Assembly (NCBI GenBank): GCA_021442155.1
Contig: CM038229.1
Coordinates: 98,061,271 to 98,125,270, forward strand
Length of the DNA: 64,000 bases
From: Cymbidium sinense
Lineage: Eukaryota; Streptophyta; Magnoliopsida; Asparagales; Orchidaceae
Direction of reading: 5' to 3'
Shown: positions 38,236-48,805 of the stretch, one piece after another
How the letters are laid out: every line of letters begins with the position of its first letter
How positions within the stretch are numbered: the stretch's first letter is position 1
The notes under the pieces: generated by a model
Database searches by the model: none
What the model saw: the letters and a program-made list of their open reading frames with translations, nothing else
What the model was told of the DNA's origin: nothing
Made by a program: the position numbers and the translations under genes

Positions 38236-38721
38236 AGCCGGTACCTTGGCTTGATGTCAGACAACCCTCCTCAAGAGAAGGAAGAAGCTGTGTTGGGAGC
38301 GGTGTGATCCAACCATACCCGTCGAGCCGCCAACATATTGCGTGACTGGTGCCTTCCATTGCGCCGTGACTGACCCGCGCAGGCCGTGGTTCCCACGACC
38401 CGGGTTCCAGGCCACCGGCTGATCCGCATTACACCACCAGGGAGGCGCCCATGAACCTCATGGTACCTCATGGTAGCATGTGATCGGCTGAGTATGCCAT
38501 GCGGGATGACTCAAGTAACCTCAAATCTCTGTGCATACTACACACACACATCATACATCTCCTTACATAGTCATAATTTGTGCTCCCATGAAGATCTGTT
38601 CTCTCATTGTGTAGTTAAAGGACTCTCAAATTTCATTGAAGAATTTGTTATTTTCAAGTATATGACATATATATTTTTTGGATGATTGAGATAATGTCAT
38701 CTAAAATAGGGGCAAGCGATA
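38236..38721. other. GC-rich to AT-rich spacer before the E2 3' LTR
   Basis: 38240-38460 is GC-rich, like 18400-18900 in E1. 38560-38721 is homologous, reversed, to 18202-18360 and 41512-41650. The TATA box seen in E1 and M2 at the start of this region is not found here. Confidence 0.45.
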
Positions 38722-39570
38722 TGACCTCAAAATTCTACTAATTAAACCAGAATCTTGTTAAAGCAAGCGATCCGAGTTGAAAGGTGTCAAGAACTTAAAA
38801 TATCATTGGAAACTTTGGGATATCGGTTAAACCAAAAAGCTCTCAAACATGGAGTGTATATGGTCAAATCGGCGTCTCGATGCGGATCTAACAAGCCAAG
38901 ATCTCAAAATTGACTTCATTTGAGCATTCAAATATTTGAAATACATCAAATGATCAAAGGGATCATGGAGTCCATGGAGTGGAGTTTTGCATGTATTTAT
39001 AGACGCCACTCCTCCACCTATAAATAACCTCATTCCTCATAGAGGGCCTAAGCAAGAGAGATGAGAGCTCTAAAGATCCTCCAAGCACCGTCGCCACTCG
39101 ATCGCCAACCACCGCCACGGCCAGCCGTCAGCCGCCGTTGATCGCCGCCGTCATCTCTCGTTGGTTCATCATGATGACTTCTACTAAGGATTGTTTCTCT
39201 GATCATTATACGATTTCCACCATCTACCCGTGATTGTTCGCATTTCTACCTGATTGTTTCGCAAGTGATTGTTCCGATTTTGCCGCATGTTTCTCCCGAT
39301 TTTCATCTGCCGCTGATTCACCATTATCCGCTACTACTAGCAATGTTACAACCCGATCATTATCAATCGTTTTTTCTCATATTATGTAATCCCGACGGAA
39401 GATCTTGTACTCAAATGATGCATAGTGGAAGCTTTTACGGGCTCTACCATGGTTTTTCCTCTTTTCAAGATTTTTTCATGTAAATTGAGTTTTATTGTTC
39501 ACCTTTAAATACCTCATGTGGATTTCACAACGAAGCAAAAAACTTTTATTCTCAAGAACTAGTTTTCTAG

Positions 39571-39575
<5 letters not shown>
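38722..39575 (+). repeat. 3' LTR of element E2
   Basis: It starts TGACCTCAAAATTC, keeps a TATA box TATAAAT (39019-39025) followed by AACCTCATTCCTCAT, and ends TTTTCTAGCAACA. It is homologous to 29732-30635, with scattered small deletions, many in CG-containing words. Confidence 0.75.

Positions 39576-39608
<33 letters not shown>
39574..39608. repeat. (AT)n microsatellite at the E2 right edge
   Basis: A perfect AT run immediately outside the 3' LTR. It obscures any target-site duplication. Confidence 0.9.
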
Positions 39609-39611
<3 letters not shown>

Positions 39612-39739
39612 TTAATACCATGCCATCACATCCTTATAAATTTTAGCCCCATATATTTACAATATTTATCAACAGTCCATTTTAGTTAATCATAAAGAAG
39701 AGAAAACAGAGTGATGTACCTCATTTATGATATACCATA

Positions 39740-40306
39740 CAATTTGAGAAAATAGAAACAGATATATGCATGAGAATATTAGTTAAATATATAAATCTAT
39801 GGCTTAAGTTTATTAACTAAGTCACGTAAGTTGCCTGATGTCAAGAGCTTGTTTGTCAATAAAGAGGTTTCCTAAATGGAGGGTAATCAACATTACTTCG
39901 GTTTCTCATTTCAAAGTTTCAAGAGCATAAATAGTGAGTAGCATATTTTTAAATATATTAGGTAGGTTAGAACAGTACTATAGCTTAGCTTCTAAAGAAG
40001 TTAAGGATAATAACTCCATGATTTCAAATTTGTTGTTTCATTTTTTGAACTGGTTTAACTGTTCAGTTAATACAAAATAGAAAGGTTACTATGATGAAAA
40101 CCAGAAAGGTTCATTAATGATAAAATATAAGTTATTAAAGAATTGTTGTTGAGTGCAGTCAAGCCAGGGGCCAGTTTATAAGTAGCAGTATATTCTCAAC
40201 CACTTGGCTTCATCTCCGCTCTCAAAATAAAAAATTATTATTGCAAATAATTGAGATAGAGCTTTACCTTTATGATGAGTATATGAATAAAGATAGATTC
40301 TACAGA

Positions 40307-40310
<4 letters not shown>
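39740..40310 (+). repeat. Dispersed repeat copy, inverted relative to 51590-52180
   Basis: It shares with the reverse complement of 51590-52180: ATGGCTTAAGTTTATTAACT, TTGCCTGATGTCA, AATAAAGAGGTTT, ATATTAGGTAGGTTAGAACAGT, GCTATAGCTTA and GAGATAGAGCTTTACCTTT, in the same order. A TATA-like word (GCATAAATAGTGAGTA here, GTATAAATAGAGAGTAA in the mate) suggests an LTR or a small promoter-bearing transposon. The family is not identified. Confidence 0.65.
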
Positions 40311-40347
<37 letters not shown>

Positions 40348-40697
40348 TACATCCATTGAAAAAAAATGCTCTAGTGATCCTCATTTTCACAATGTAGGAC
40401 TGCAAAATGCATGAAAATGATGCGTATTCACGCAAAATTATGCATAAGTCTACTTCACCTTTATTATATTCAGTTTATTATAATTGAAAGATGAGGAATA
40501 TCGTACTAAACTGAGCTTTGTATTCAGTGTTTTCTCTTCAATATAATGGTTGGTCATGCAAACATGTTTTTGCAGTACATCGTGATTGTTTATATATTTG
40601 ATTCAAGAGCTAGATGTGATAGAAGACGATCCTTAATTAGACAGTAAGAAATGAGAATAAACTGACAAAATTAATTAATTTTGACCATTATTATATA
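40311..40697. other. AT-rich spacer with (GA)n tract
   Basis: It contains (GA)n at 40315-40342. No further structure is recognised before M2 begins. Confidence 0.4.
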
Positions 40698-41511
40698 TGC
40701 TGTGAGAATTTTATTCTGAGATCTTCGGCAGCCTCAAAAAATTATCCAACACACATTAAGTGATAAACACAGTAATGGAAAACCCATGAAAACCACTGGC
40801 CTCGCCACCAGAACTTTCACCATGTGTTCAAAAGATACGGCCCTCGCTTCGCTAGTTGAGAAGAAGGTGTTTACAAATAAATAATTCGAGTGTAGATAAT
40901 ATCGTCAACCCAACCCAAGGGAGAAGTTTCCCAAAAGCGGCGAACCGATCTTCGGGAGCAACCGATCTTCGAGAAAGGAGACAACTAGTCTTTTCTAGTC
41001 CTCTGGGGCGATCTCCTAAAGCGAGCTCGATCTTCAGCACCATCAAGGCGGTGACATGGTGATGGGATCGTCTGGCGTCGACTGGTTTCGAGCTCTCGTC
41101 TCAAATCGATTCTGGCCCTAGAATGAAGCTCATTTATAGATTTTGGAGTGGCGCCTTGTAATTGCGGAAAACTCCAACCACCCCATAACCATCGACGGAT
41201 GGCCCAAGGCGATCCCCGATCGACGGTGTGTATTTTGATGATCCGGTGCCTTAATGATGTCTAAATTGGGTGATCTGATTTGTTGGATTCGCCTGACGAG
41301 CGCCGACCGACTATAAATATGTCGCTTTGGTGACCATTTGGCGGATCGATCCATTTTCATGCTCCGATATGATCCGACGATTCGAAGTTCGGATCGACAT
41401 GCTTGATGTTGCTATGTTCGCATCGAGACGGCCGCTTGACTGTAGTTGTCAAATGATTAGATCAAGCATTGAAAATGCCTTGAGATTCGTCTGATCGAAT
41501 TCTCGGCGACA
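40698..41511 (-). repeat. 3' LTR of element M2
   Basis: On the minus strand it starts TGTCGCCGAGAATTCGATC and ends GAATAAAATTCTCACAGCA. A TATA box TATAAATG (complement of 41131-41138) is followed by AGCTTCATTCTAGGG. It is collinear with 45785-46619. The frames 40852-41062 and 41130-41360 fall inside it and are not genes. Confidence 0.75.
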
Positions 41512-42115
41512 CGCTCTATTTGGGTGACATTATCTACCATCCAAAAATATATGTCAAATACTTGAAAATAAGTCCAATGAAATTTGAGTCCATCAATCGA
41601 TTTTGAGAGAACAGATCTTCATAACAAAGACAATATTATAACGCTGGCGCAGGTCGCAAAATGTGTATGCGCCAGATTTCGAGATTACGATCGATCCGGA
41701 ACAGAGCTCGCGGTACCGCGGCGCTCATGCTGGTGCGCTTAACGGCGAAGGCATACAGTGCGGCCGCTACAAGGCGCCAGGCCAACGGCCGCCTCGGGCT
41801 CGGGCTGGTCAGATCTGACGCTGGTGAACGGGTTGGATGCTGGTACGGTCGCGAATCAAGACCGTCGAACGCTGGTCGACGTCACGGCTGCTGGCGAAGT
41901 TCACTGGCATGCTGTTCGCCATGAAGTCGGCGGCTCATACTAGCCATGTCTCTGAAGCTTACCCTCATGACCACAAGGGGACCGATTCTACCAGATACAT
42001 GCGCTCACATGGGGCGCTGGTATGCCTGGGCGCTGAAGTACATACATGGCTGAGATCTGGACCTGGTCACGGCAAACGCTGTTTTGACTGCTTGAGCTGT
42101 GACGCTTTTACCCCT
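41512..42115. other. GC-rich region between the M2 3' LTR and its antisense TATA box
   Basis: Its first 140 bp is homologous to 18202-18360, with ATCCAAAAATATATGTCAAA and AGACAATATTATAAC-like words. The remainder is GC-rich with overlapping short frames (41661-42142) and no domain. Confidence 0.45.
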
Positions 42116-42124
42116 GGGAAGGTC

Positions 42125-42131
42125 TATAAAA
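42125..42131 (+). promoter_or_regulatory. TATA box antisense to element M2
   Basis: TATAAAA lies within GGTCTATAAAACCCCAG, followed by an AGA-rich and CTTCTC-rich leader with repeated GCATACCTCCCC words (about 42178-42240). The context matches E1 at 18946. Confidence 0.5.
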
Positions 42132-42149
42132 CCCCAGTCTAAGAGGAAA

Positions 42150-42599
42150 GACACATTTTTCTCATCTCCTCTGAGTGCATACCTCCCCTGGGGAATTGGG
42201 CACTCTGATCTCCTTCTCCTCTAGAGCATACCTCCCCGGTGGGAGTTCACTCTTTAGATCAACCTCACCTTCATCTCCACCAAGCCAGAGCATGCCTCCT
42301 GGTGTGAGCCTCTTCTTGGAATAATATCTCGAAAGATGCCAAACACTGCACCGTCCCCTGAGGCGATGAAGGAGACGATAACCGGATGGTCATGATGACA
42401 CACGATGATGGTGGCCATAATGGTGCCACGGTATCGATGATGGTGACCGGCGTTAATGGATGACCGATGATGACCACATGATGGCATCCGATGGCGTGAT
42501 CGACGAGTACAGTGGCCGGCGATGGTCAGGCCGACGGATGGTCGGCAGCAAAGAATCGCTTACGAGTCCAGCCAATGGTGACTTTTGGTCGGTGTGGTC
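42150..42599. repeat. Leader repeats and decayed GATGG/GACCGG repeats in M2
   Basis: GCATACCTCCCC(T/C)GG(T/G)G-type units occur about three times (42178-42300). Then comes a GATGGT/GACCGG-rich stretch (42350-42500) like 19401-20335 in E1. No coding potential is apparent. Confidence 0.5.
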
Positions 42600-43490
42600 A
42601 TGACGCAATGCGGAAGAGGTCAAGCGAGATGACATCCGGGATTTATCGGGCGTTTCGATGTTAACCGCTATGGAAAGTTCAGCGCCTATGAGATTATCCG
42701 GTTGTTTATCGAGCGTTACTGACGATGTTAACCCAGATGAAGATCTCAATTGAATCGAGGATGACTATCCGGGTTGTGTATCGAGCGCTACTCGATGTTA
42801 ACCGTTATGGAGAAAGACATGAGATTGCCAACTTATCCGCGTTTATCGAGCGCGCCGATTTATGTTAACTCAGATGGAAGAGGTCGCGAAGTCCACTAAG
42901 GACCTGACCTATCCGAGGTTGTTTATCTGACTGATGACTAAGCATGGCGTATGAGGATTGCCAACTTATCCAAGGTTGTTTATCGAGCTTTCGACGATGT
43001 TAACCTCAGATGAAGAGGTCGGAAGTCCACTAAGGACCTTTTATCCGGAGGTTGTTTATCTGAGCTTACTCGATGATGTTAACTGCTATGGAGAAAGTTG
43101 TAGCCTATAGATTGCCAACTTATCCAAGTTATTTATCGAAGGCTACTGACAACTCAGATGGAAGAGGGCGGGAAGTCCACTAGGACCTTTTGACCTATCC
43201 GACAGTTGCCGCTATCTGATGTTAACTCGTATGGAGAAAGTTGAAACCATGAGGATTGCCAACTTATCCAGGTTGTTTATCGAGCTACTCGACGATGTTA
43301 ACTCAGATGGAAGAGGCGGAAGTCCACCTTTGACCTATCCGGGTTGTTTATCTGAGCTGATGATGTTAACTGTTATGGAGAAAGTTGTGCGAGAGGATTG
43401 CCAACTTATCCAAGGTTGTTTATCGAAGGCTTATCACGATGTTAACTGATGGAAGAGGTTGGGGAAGTCCACTAAGGACCTTTGACCTAT
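42600..43490. repeat. Tandem array TR2 of M2, dimeric units of about 155 bp
   Basis: Two monomer types of about 75-80 bp alternate. Type 1 has GGAAGAGGTCGGAAGTCCAC, TAAGGACCTTTTGACC and TATCCGAGG. Type 2 has GGAGAAAGTTGT, GAGGATTGCCAACTTATCC and AAGGTTGTTTATCGAG. Both are joined by GATGTTAAC. About five to six dimers are visible. Type 1 matches the last units of E1 TR2 (21490-21690). Confidence 0.75.
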
Positions 43491-43501
43491 CTGCTGATTG
43501 T

Positions 43502-44050
43502 GGCATCCATGAAGCTCAACATCCGATGTCCCGATGTCGCATCAACTAGTTGGTCGATACGAGGAAGGGAAAGCTATCTTTGGGCATGCATGACGCGGCC
43601 GATGCATTCTCCGAACCGCTGGCCTTCGACTAACACTACGTTAGCCAACCGTGTAGTAGACTTCAATGAACTTGACTTCCGGTTTGCTTGTTCTATGACC
43701 CGCAATTGTTCGTGGCCGGTTCTTTCAGACACCGCCAGGTCGAACTTTGAGGGAGGCGTAATGACTTCCTGATCAATGCCCGAGATATCGAGCGCGCCTG
43801 TGCAAAGATATCTTGATTTTACGCAGAAAATCTACGATTCGATCGACGCAGACAAAGAACGATCCCACCTTCACCTTCGCTGATGGATCGACTTCGAGAT
43901 AGAAGACAAATTACATCTTCAACCGGAGAAGCCCTTTCGAGGCATCCTCGAAGTCGGTTCTCGATGTTGAGGGTTACTAACGAAATGGTGCTTGTTGATA
44001 TAAGACGCCAGGTTATCCGTGATTCCCACTTACCACGCCGATGCCGGTGT
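43502..44050 (-). pseudogene. Reverse transcriptase N-terminal relic of element M2
   Basis: On the minus strand, bases read EVDPSAKVKVGS (about 43850-43890), IVDFLRKIKIS (about 43805-43840), DQLVDATSGHRMLSFMDA (about 43502-43555). These are the pre-RT linker and RT start of a Tat-type pol, parallel to E2 32440-32990. The sequence ends at the first catalytic Asp (SFMDA, 43502-43516) and is continued by the TR2 array. Frameshifts are present throughout. Confidence 0.7.
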
Positions 44051-44540
44051 AGGAATTTCATCTGAGGTGAGACGATGATGCCAATAGGATCGGAGAGGTC
44101 TCCCAAATATTGCATTGACGCGACTCGGACTTGACTACAATAAATTGTATCAAGTGGGTGTCGGGAAATTCTCCAAGAGTTACGGAAGACGATTGTCCCT
44201 TCCACTAATACGTCAAATCCATCAAATTAACGCGGTTGAAGCTTCTCTTTCTATACCCATGCTAAAGTGGAAAAGAACATCAACCAACTACCATTGTCGA
44301 TCAATATCCTTTAATATTGAAGCATGGATCACCGATCCTCGATGACAAGGGATCTTGATGGGATGCGAAGCCTCTAGATCTAAATCATCAAAGGATAGAA
44401 TGGTCAACCCGAGACTTCTTCGCTCGCTCAAGGGCGAATGAATATCTGGGATAACACCGCCCTGCAATTATTTTATCTCTCCACCGCTGCCTTGGCTGCC
44501 CTCAAAGATTTTTGTGACGGGGTTGGTTTTGTATAAACGC
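44051..44540 (-). pseudogene. Protease and linker relic of element M2
   Basis: The minus strand has LTILSFDDLDLEASHP (about 44345-44400), HRGSVIHASILKDIDRQW (about 44290-44345; compare GDPCYDVKRILIDNG in E2), and a QMKFLHRHRRGKW-like linker (about 44030-44070; MKFPTP in E2). The catalytic loop is shifted out of frame. The nucleotide similarity to E2 32050-32440 is visible along its length. Confidence 0.55.
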
Positions 44541-45760
44541 CTAGATACCCCTGACGATAGTCTTCAATCTCCTCCTTCGCTTGGTGGCACTCTTCGCAGT
44601 GTCTCTACCATGCGGAAAGTGGCGTAATTTTGATTTCCACCGTGCTTTAAAAGTCGCTTTGACGCTATCCTCTTCTGAATAGCCAGAGGATGTTCCGCAT
44701 GACGGTTGAGAGCCATATATTTTCTCTCTCGATTGAGTCATCCGAGGTTTCGCTGAGGAGGTTTTGGGGAGGTTGTCGCCTCTTCTTTTTTTCGAGATGT
44801 TTGAACATCACCTTTGGGAACCTTCTTCCGCCACGCTTGATGGTTCAAACGCTGATGAGCACCGATAGCTTCATAGAGATTTGTGCCTCTATTCGCGGAC
44901 CAGTCGATAGAATGGACCGTCCCATTAATGATGAATAAGTATCGCCGGAGTCCTCCGAGAAGCACGCCTCTCAAAAGTTCGGATCTACTCCTCAGATCCG
45001 TGAGAGGAGAACCTCGAAGTATTCGAGGGACTCTCCATCGCTCGCGGATTCGGAGATGTGATGAATCTGATGATTCTCTTGTTCGCCAGAACGTTTCTAC
45101 AAAAAATCGAGCTCTCCAAATGATCTGACGGACCCAGCGAATAGAACTGGCACGAGTCCTTTGAGAGTCAATACGACACAAGACAGAGTCATTTGATGCG
45201 AATGTGCATGATCGCTCGAAAGTGATCGATATGCTCGACGGACGGTTGTGCCATCGTAAGGGTCCATGCCGGAAGCTTGAATCTAATCGGGTATTAGATG
45301 ATCCAGCGGATGAAGTTTTGGAAGAGGCGGAGAATGGATCATTCGATTATTCCGGAACTCTTCGCACCCGCCGTAGTTCATCGCATAAGGTGACGGAGTT
45401 TCACCGATACGAGGTCAACCATTCGTGGGGGGTGAGTAGAATCCGGTCCGGTTCAACATCCGGATGTGGGGGTCTACTTGTTGATCCGATTCCTGCAATC
45501 ATTCTCGTGAAGAAAATCTGATTATGAGGCCGTAAGGGAACCCGTGGCTCTTCCAGCGTTGGAACGCTTTGCCGGCCCTTGCAGAGTCGAAGAATTTCGC
45601 TCGGGAATCCTCCATCCTTGAACGCGATCTTCCAAAGAGGGGCCCCACGACTCACCCGGGACGTAAGTCCGTTAGAGAAGTGTTGGAGACTTGGCCCTTG
45701 ATCCCGAGAGGAGCGTTGGAGTGCAAACCCCGCTTACCAACCATATTGGAGATATAGAAT
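44541..45760 (-). pseudogene. Gag relic of element M2
   Basis: MDPYDGTT (45244-45267), followed by a FRAIMHI segment (about 45200-45225), is the typical start of the plant Gypsy gag capsid domain (Retrotrans_gag-like). Further on, SLEYFEVLLSR-like bases (about 44990-45025) correspond to the ESLREYF(E)RF part, and KRGGRRFPK with a basic KKKRRQPP (about 44770-44840) lies towards the nucleocapsid end. Stops and frameshifts interrupt all frames; the small overlapping frames on either strand (44690-45757) are fragments or shadows. Confidence 0.65.
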
Positions 45761-45765
45761 GGAGA

Positions 45766-45784
45766 TTCCCACAGACGGCAAACC
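45766..45784 (-). promoter_or_regulatory. Primer-binding site of element M2
   Basis: On the minus strand GGTTTGCCGTCTGTGGGAA follows the 5' LTR end directly. It resembles the widespread plant Gypsy pattern with GGCGCCGTCTGTGGGAA; if so, the missing bases are in a CG-rich word. Confidence 0.6.
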
Positions 45785-46619
45785 GCTAGAGAATTTTATT
45801 CCTAGATGCGATCTTCGTAGCCAAAAATTATCCAACACACAAGGGATATGAACACGGGTTATACGTGGAAAACCCGGCATGGAAACCACTGGCCTTGCCC
45901 CAGAACTTTCACTATGTGTTCAAAAGATACGGTCCTTGCCGTTGGTCGAGAAGAAGGTGTTTCTAAAACAATATTCCGAGTGTAGAAAATACAATATCGG
46001 CCAACTCAACCCAAGGGAGAAGTTTCCCAAAAGCGGGCAGAACCGATCTTACGGGAGCAACCTCTTGATCTTCGGAGAAAGGAGCAAGAACTTTTTCTAG
46101 TCCTCTCGCGATCCCTAAAGCAGCTCCCGATCTTCAAGCACTTGCGGTGACGGGATGATAGATCGCCGCCAAGGTCGACGGTGGTTCTCGAGCTCGGTCT
46201 TCAAATCGAGTTTTAAGGAGAATGAAGCTCATTTATAGATTTTGGGAGTGGCAGCCTTGTAAATTGTGGAAAACTCCAACCACTCCCATAACCATCGGAC
46301 GGACGGCCAAGGCGATCCCCGATCGACGGGTGTATTTTGATGATCCGGGTGCCTTAATGATGTCGAAATTGGGTGATCTTGATTTGTTGGATTCGCCTTG
46401 ACGCCGCCGATCCGACTATAAATGTCGCTTTGGTGACCATTTGGCGGATGATCCATTTTCATCTCGATACTGATCCAGTCGAAGTTCGGATCGAATTATG
46501 CTTGATGTTGCTATGTTCGTCTCATCGAGACGGCCGTTTGACCAAGCTTGAAATCGGTGATTAGATCAAGCATTTCAAAATGCCTTGAGAGATTCGTGCT
46601 GAATTAATTTTCGGTGACG
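45785..46619 (-). repeat. 5' LTR of element M2
   Basis: On the minus strand it begins close to GTCACCGAAAATTAATTC and ends GAATAAAATTCTCTAGCG. It shares with 40698-41511: a TATA box TATAAATG (complement of 46230-46237), CAACCCAAGGGAGAAGTTTC, TTTTGATGATCCGG and TTCAAAAGATACGG. Minus-strand frame 46229-46462 is accidental. Confidence 0.75.
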
Positions 46620-47539
46620 TATCAAATACTAATGTATCATTACATCGATGGTTGTTTTTATTGTCATAGATGCTATGAATAAACTCAAGATTACATAATT
46701 CTATTCACATATAAGTGTTCATCTCGCGGACCTCCACATATGCCATAAGTCGAAGTCAAGCTCACAAGTCAATTACTGAGGTGATAATGCGCAAATAAGG
46801 ATCAAAATACACGCACGTATCTAAAATGGTTGAAACGACCTCCAAAAACGACCGCCATTGCGTTGAACGCCAAAATCAATCGAATATAAATATTGCAAAA
46901 TCTAATGATCAATCGACAGACTGGTATCAATGTATCGACACGCATATCGAAAGGAAGCGCGACGATGACCAAATAATCTTCGTCACGAAATTGATTGCAC
47001 CTTTAGCTTTGAAATGTCGATATCTATTAAATGAGACCATCGCCTAAGAAGTTCGTGAAAATGTCGAATGATTTGAAGCGGCCTGCAAATCAAGGTCGAA
47101 ATGCATGCGACGTTACCAAAATCAACTCAAATGACCTCGACGATAACGACTTCACCATCGCGAACATCAAAATTGGTCAAGATATAAATATTACATAACT
47201 TGATGATCAACCGATCAAGCGCCGAGTCGCAACGCCGCATGCATATCGAGGTCGATGCCGAGGATCAAATGATCTCCGCTCACGAAATTCATTGACTTTG
47301 AAACATAGAAATATATCAAGTCGTGCATTTAGTTGAGCCATGAAAATTGATTGAAAGCACATTTTTTGAGAAATGACTCAATTGCCACTCAACCAGAATG
47401 AAATCTGCCAGATTCATAACATTAATTACCTTAAATTGATATATATATATATATTATTTATATGAATTTACCCGTATAAAATTCAAATTAAAATCGAATC
47501 AATTTGAAATTCTAAATTTTAACCGTTTCACCCTATTTT

Positions 47540-48180
47540 CGGTTAAAAAAAAAAAAAAAAAACCACCCCTCCCTCGCTCTCCATTCTCCCGTGTCTCTTT
47601 TTTTTTTCTGCCAACTTCTCCATAAAAGAAAAACTGAAAACTCTGTTCATTCCTCCCACGTTTGAAATCGCTCGGCACAGGTAAAATTTTGTTCTCTCAA
47701 TCTCCTCACGCCGGTGCAAAACAGCGCATCCGCCCTGCCGTTCCGGCCATCTTCGGCCTGTAGAACGTGCAATCCTGCGCTCGGCCTGTGTTCCACGACG
47801 TGCTGCTCCTGCCGCGCATCCCACTTCCGGCCAGACCTGCGACCAGCCATACCACGCAGCCCGGCCCGCCAGCCAGCCACCAGTCTGTTGCGCCTAACGA
47901 GTCCACTGCGACCCGCGCTGCACCTGCCTTTGATCCGCTCCGGCCTGCCTGCTCCGCAACTAAGAAGCCGGCCCAACACGCACCGTTTCGCCTCCGGCTC
48001 GCATTCCACGCTCGATCCCGCGCCGTTCCCCACGATCCTCCAGCCCGTTTTCGGTCCAGCCTGACGTTCTGCCACCTTCCTCCAGCCCGCAATCTGCACG
48101 ACCCTTCCTATAGCCCGCAAAACTGCACGGCCTGCCGACTGCAGTAAGCTTTCGGCCCATCCGCGCCATAAATCGGGAAC
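47540..48180. other. GC-rich block inside the L LTR
   Basis: This block is unlike the AT-rich neighbourhood, with CGGCCTG words recurring (about 47753, 47780, 47940, 48128). Elements A and B have purine-rich and GA-repeat sequence in the corresponding place. The long overlapping frames on both strands (the longest is minus 47647-48243, 198 codons, with W-R-A-G-rich repeats) follow from stop-poor composition; no domain is seen. Confidence 0.5.
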
Positions 48181-48373
48181 ATCATCAAGATAAATTCTTC
48201 TTTCGATAAGATCATACTTATTTAGCCTTCCATTTTGTTTCACCGTAAACCAGGAAAAACATCGTTAAGCGAATTCTTTTTTCGCTGACTCGTACATTCC
48301 AATCGCACCTAACCCCGCTTTGCCGAGCATTATAGACACCGAAAAAATGGGTCAAAATATATGTGATCCGTGA

Positions 48374-48480
<107 letters not shown>

Positions 48481-48797
48481 AGGTTTGAAAGACCTCATCA
48501 TACCATCGTGAGTGAGATGAAAATCGATCATGTGTCAAGTCATTCCACGCCATAGTGCATCAAGTAGCAACACCTTATATCGCTTCTCTGACGAAATGTC
48601 GCCAAAATTTTATCTAATTACTTAAAAAAAAAAGAGGAGTAAAATGACATACAACAAACATAAAAAAATAAAATAAAAAAGGGTGAAAATTACTAAATTT
48701 ATCTAAATAGAGCACTAAAGTTCAGTAAGTTCCCTTCAAATTTCCTAACCCAACCCTTCAAATAAATGAAATAAAATAGGAGACTCCCTCTTGGCTT

Positions 48798-48805
48798 TAT
48801 TTATA
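48798..48805 (-). promoter_or_regulatory. TATA-like box, counterpart of 12695
   Basis: The minus strand reads TATAAATAAAGCCAAGAGGGAG, beginning at 48805. It matches the element A copy (TATAAATAAGGCCAAGAGGGAG). Confidence 0.35.

Larger units (their letters stand above)
29732..39575 (+). mobile_element. Element E2: near full-length Ty3/Gypsy Tat-lineage retrotransposon, 9.8 kb, inactive
   Basis: Order on the plus strand: 5' LTR (29732-30635), PBS-like site, gag relic (30655-32090), protease (32093-32314), RT (32596-33180), RNase H (33790-33990), integrase (34420-35360), satellite array TR2 (35630-35935), probable antisense ORF relic (36200-37560), array TR1 (37945-38235), GC-rich spacer, 3' LTR (38722-39575). 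Domain order RT-RNase H-integrase is Ty3/Gypsy. The RNase H with LYVDGA and ATNN and the gag cysteine-histidine pattern suit the Tat lineage. Many stops and frameshifts kill all frames. The LTRs have diverged visibly, so the insertion is not recent. No convincing target-site duplication was found; the right flank is an (AT)n run. Confidence 0.8.
40698..46619 (-). mobile_element. Element M2: internally deleted Ty3/Gypsy Tat-type retrotransposon
   Basis: Minus-strand order: 5' LTR (46619-45785), PBS (45784-45766), gag relic (45760-44540), protease (44540-44050), start of RT (44050-43502), satellite array TR2 (43490-42600), short spacer, antisense TATA region (about 42125), GC-rich stretch and 3' LTR (41511-40698). 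RT stops right after its first catalytic Asp and joins the array, so the rest of RT, RNase H and integrase were deleted. Its LTR is only distantly related to that of E1/E2, but the 3' UTR architecture is the same. Confidence 0.75.

Noticed and set aside
47647..48243. Minus-strand open frame of 198 codons
   Set aside because: It lies in the GC-rich, stop-poor block of the L LTR, overlaps long frames on both strands, and shows Trp-Arg-Ala-Gly repetitiveness without any domain.
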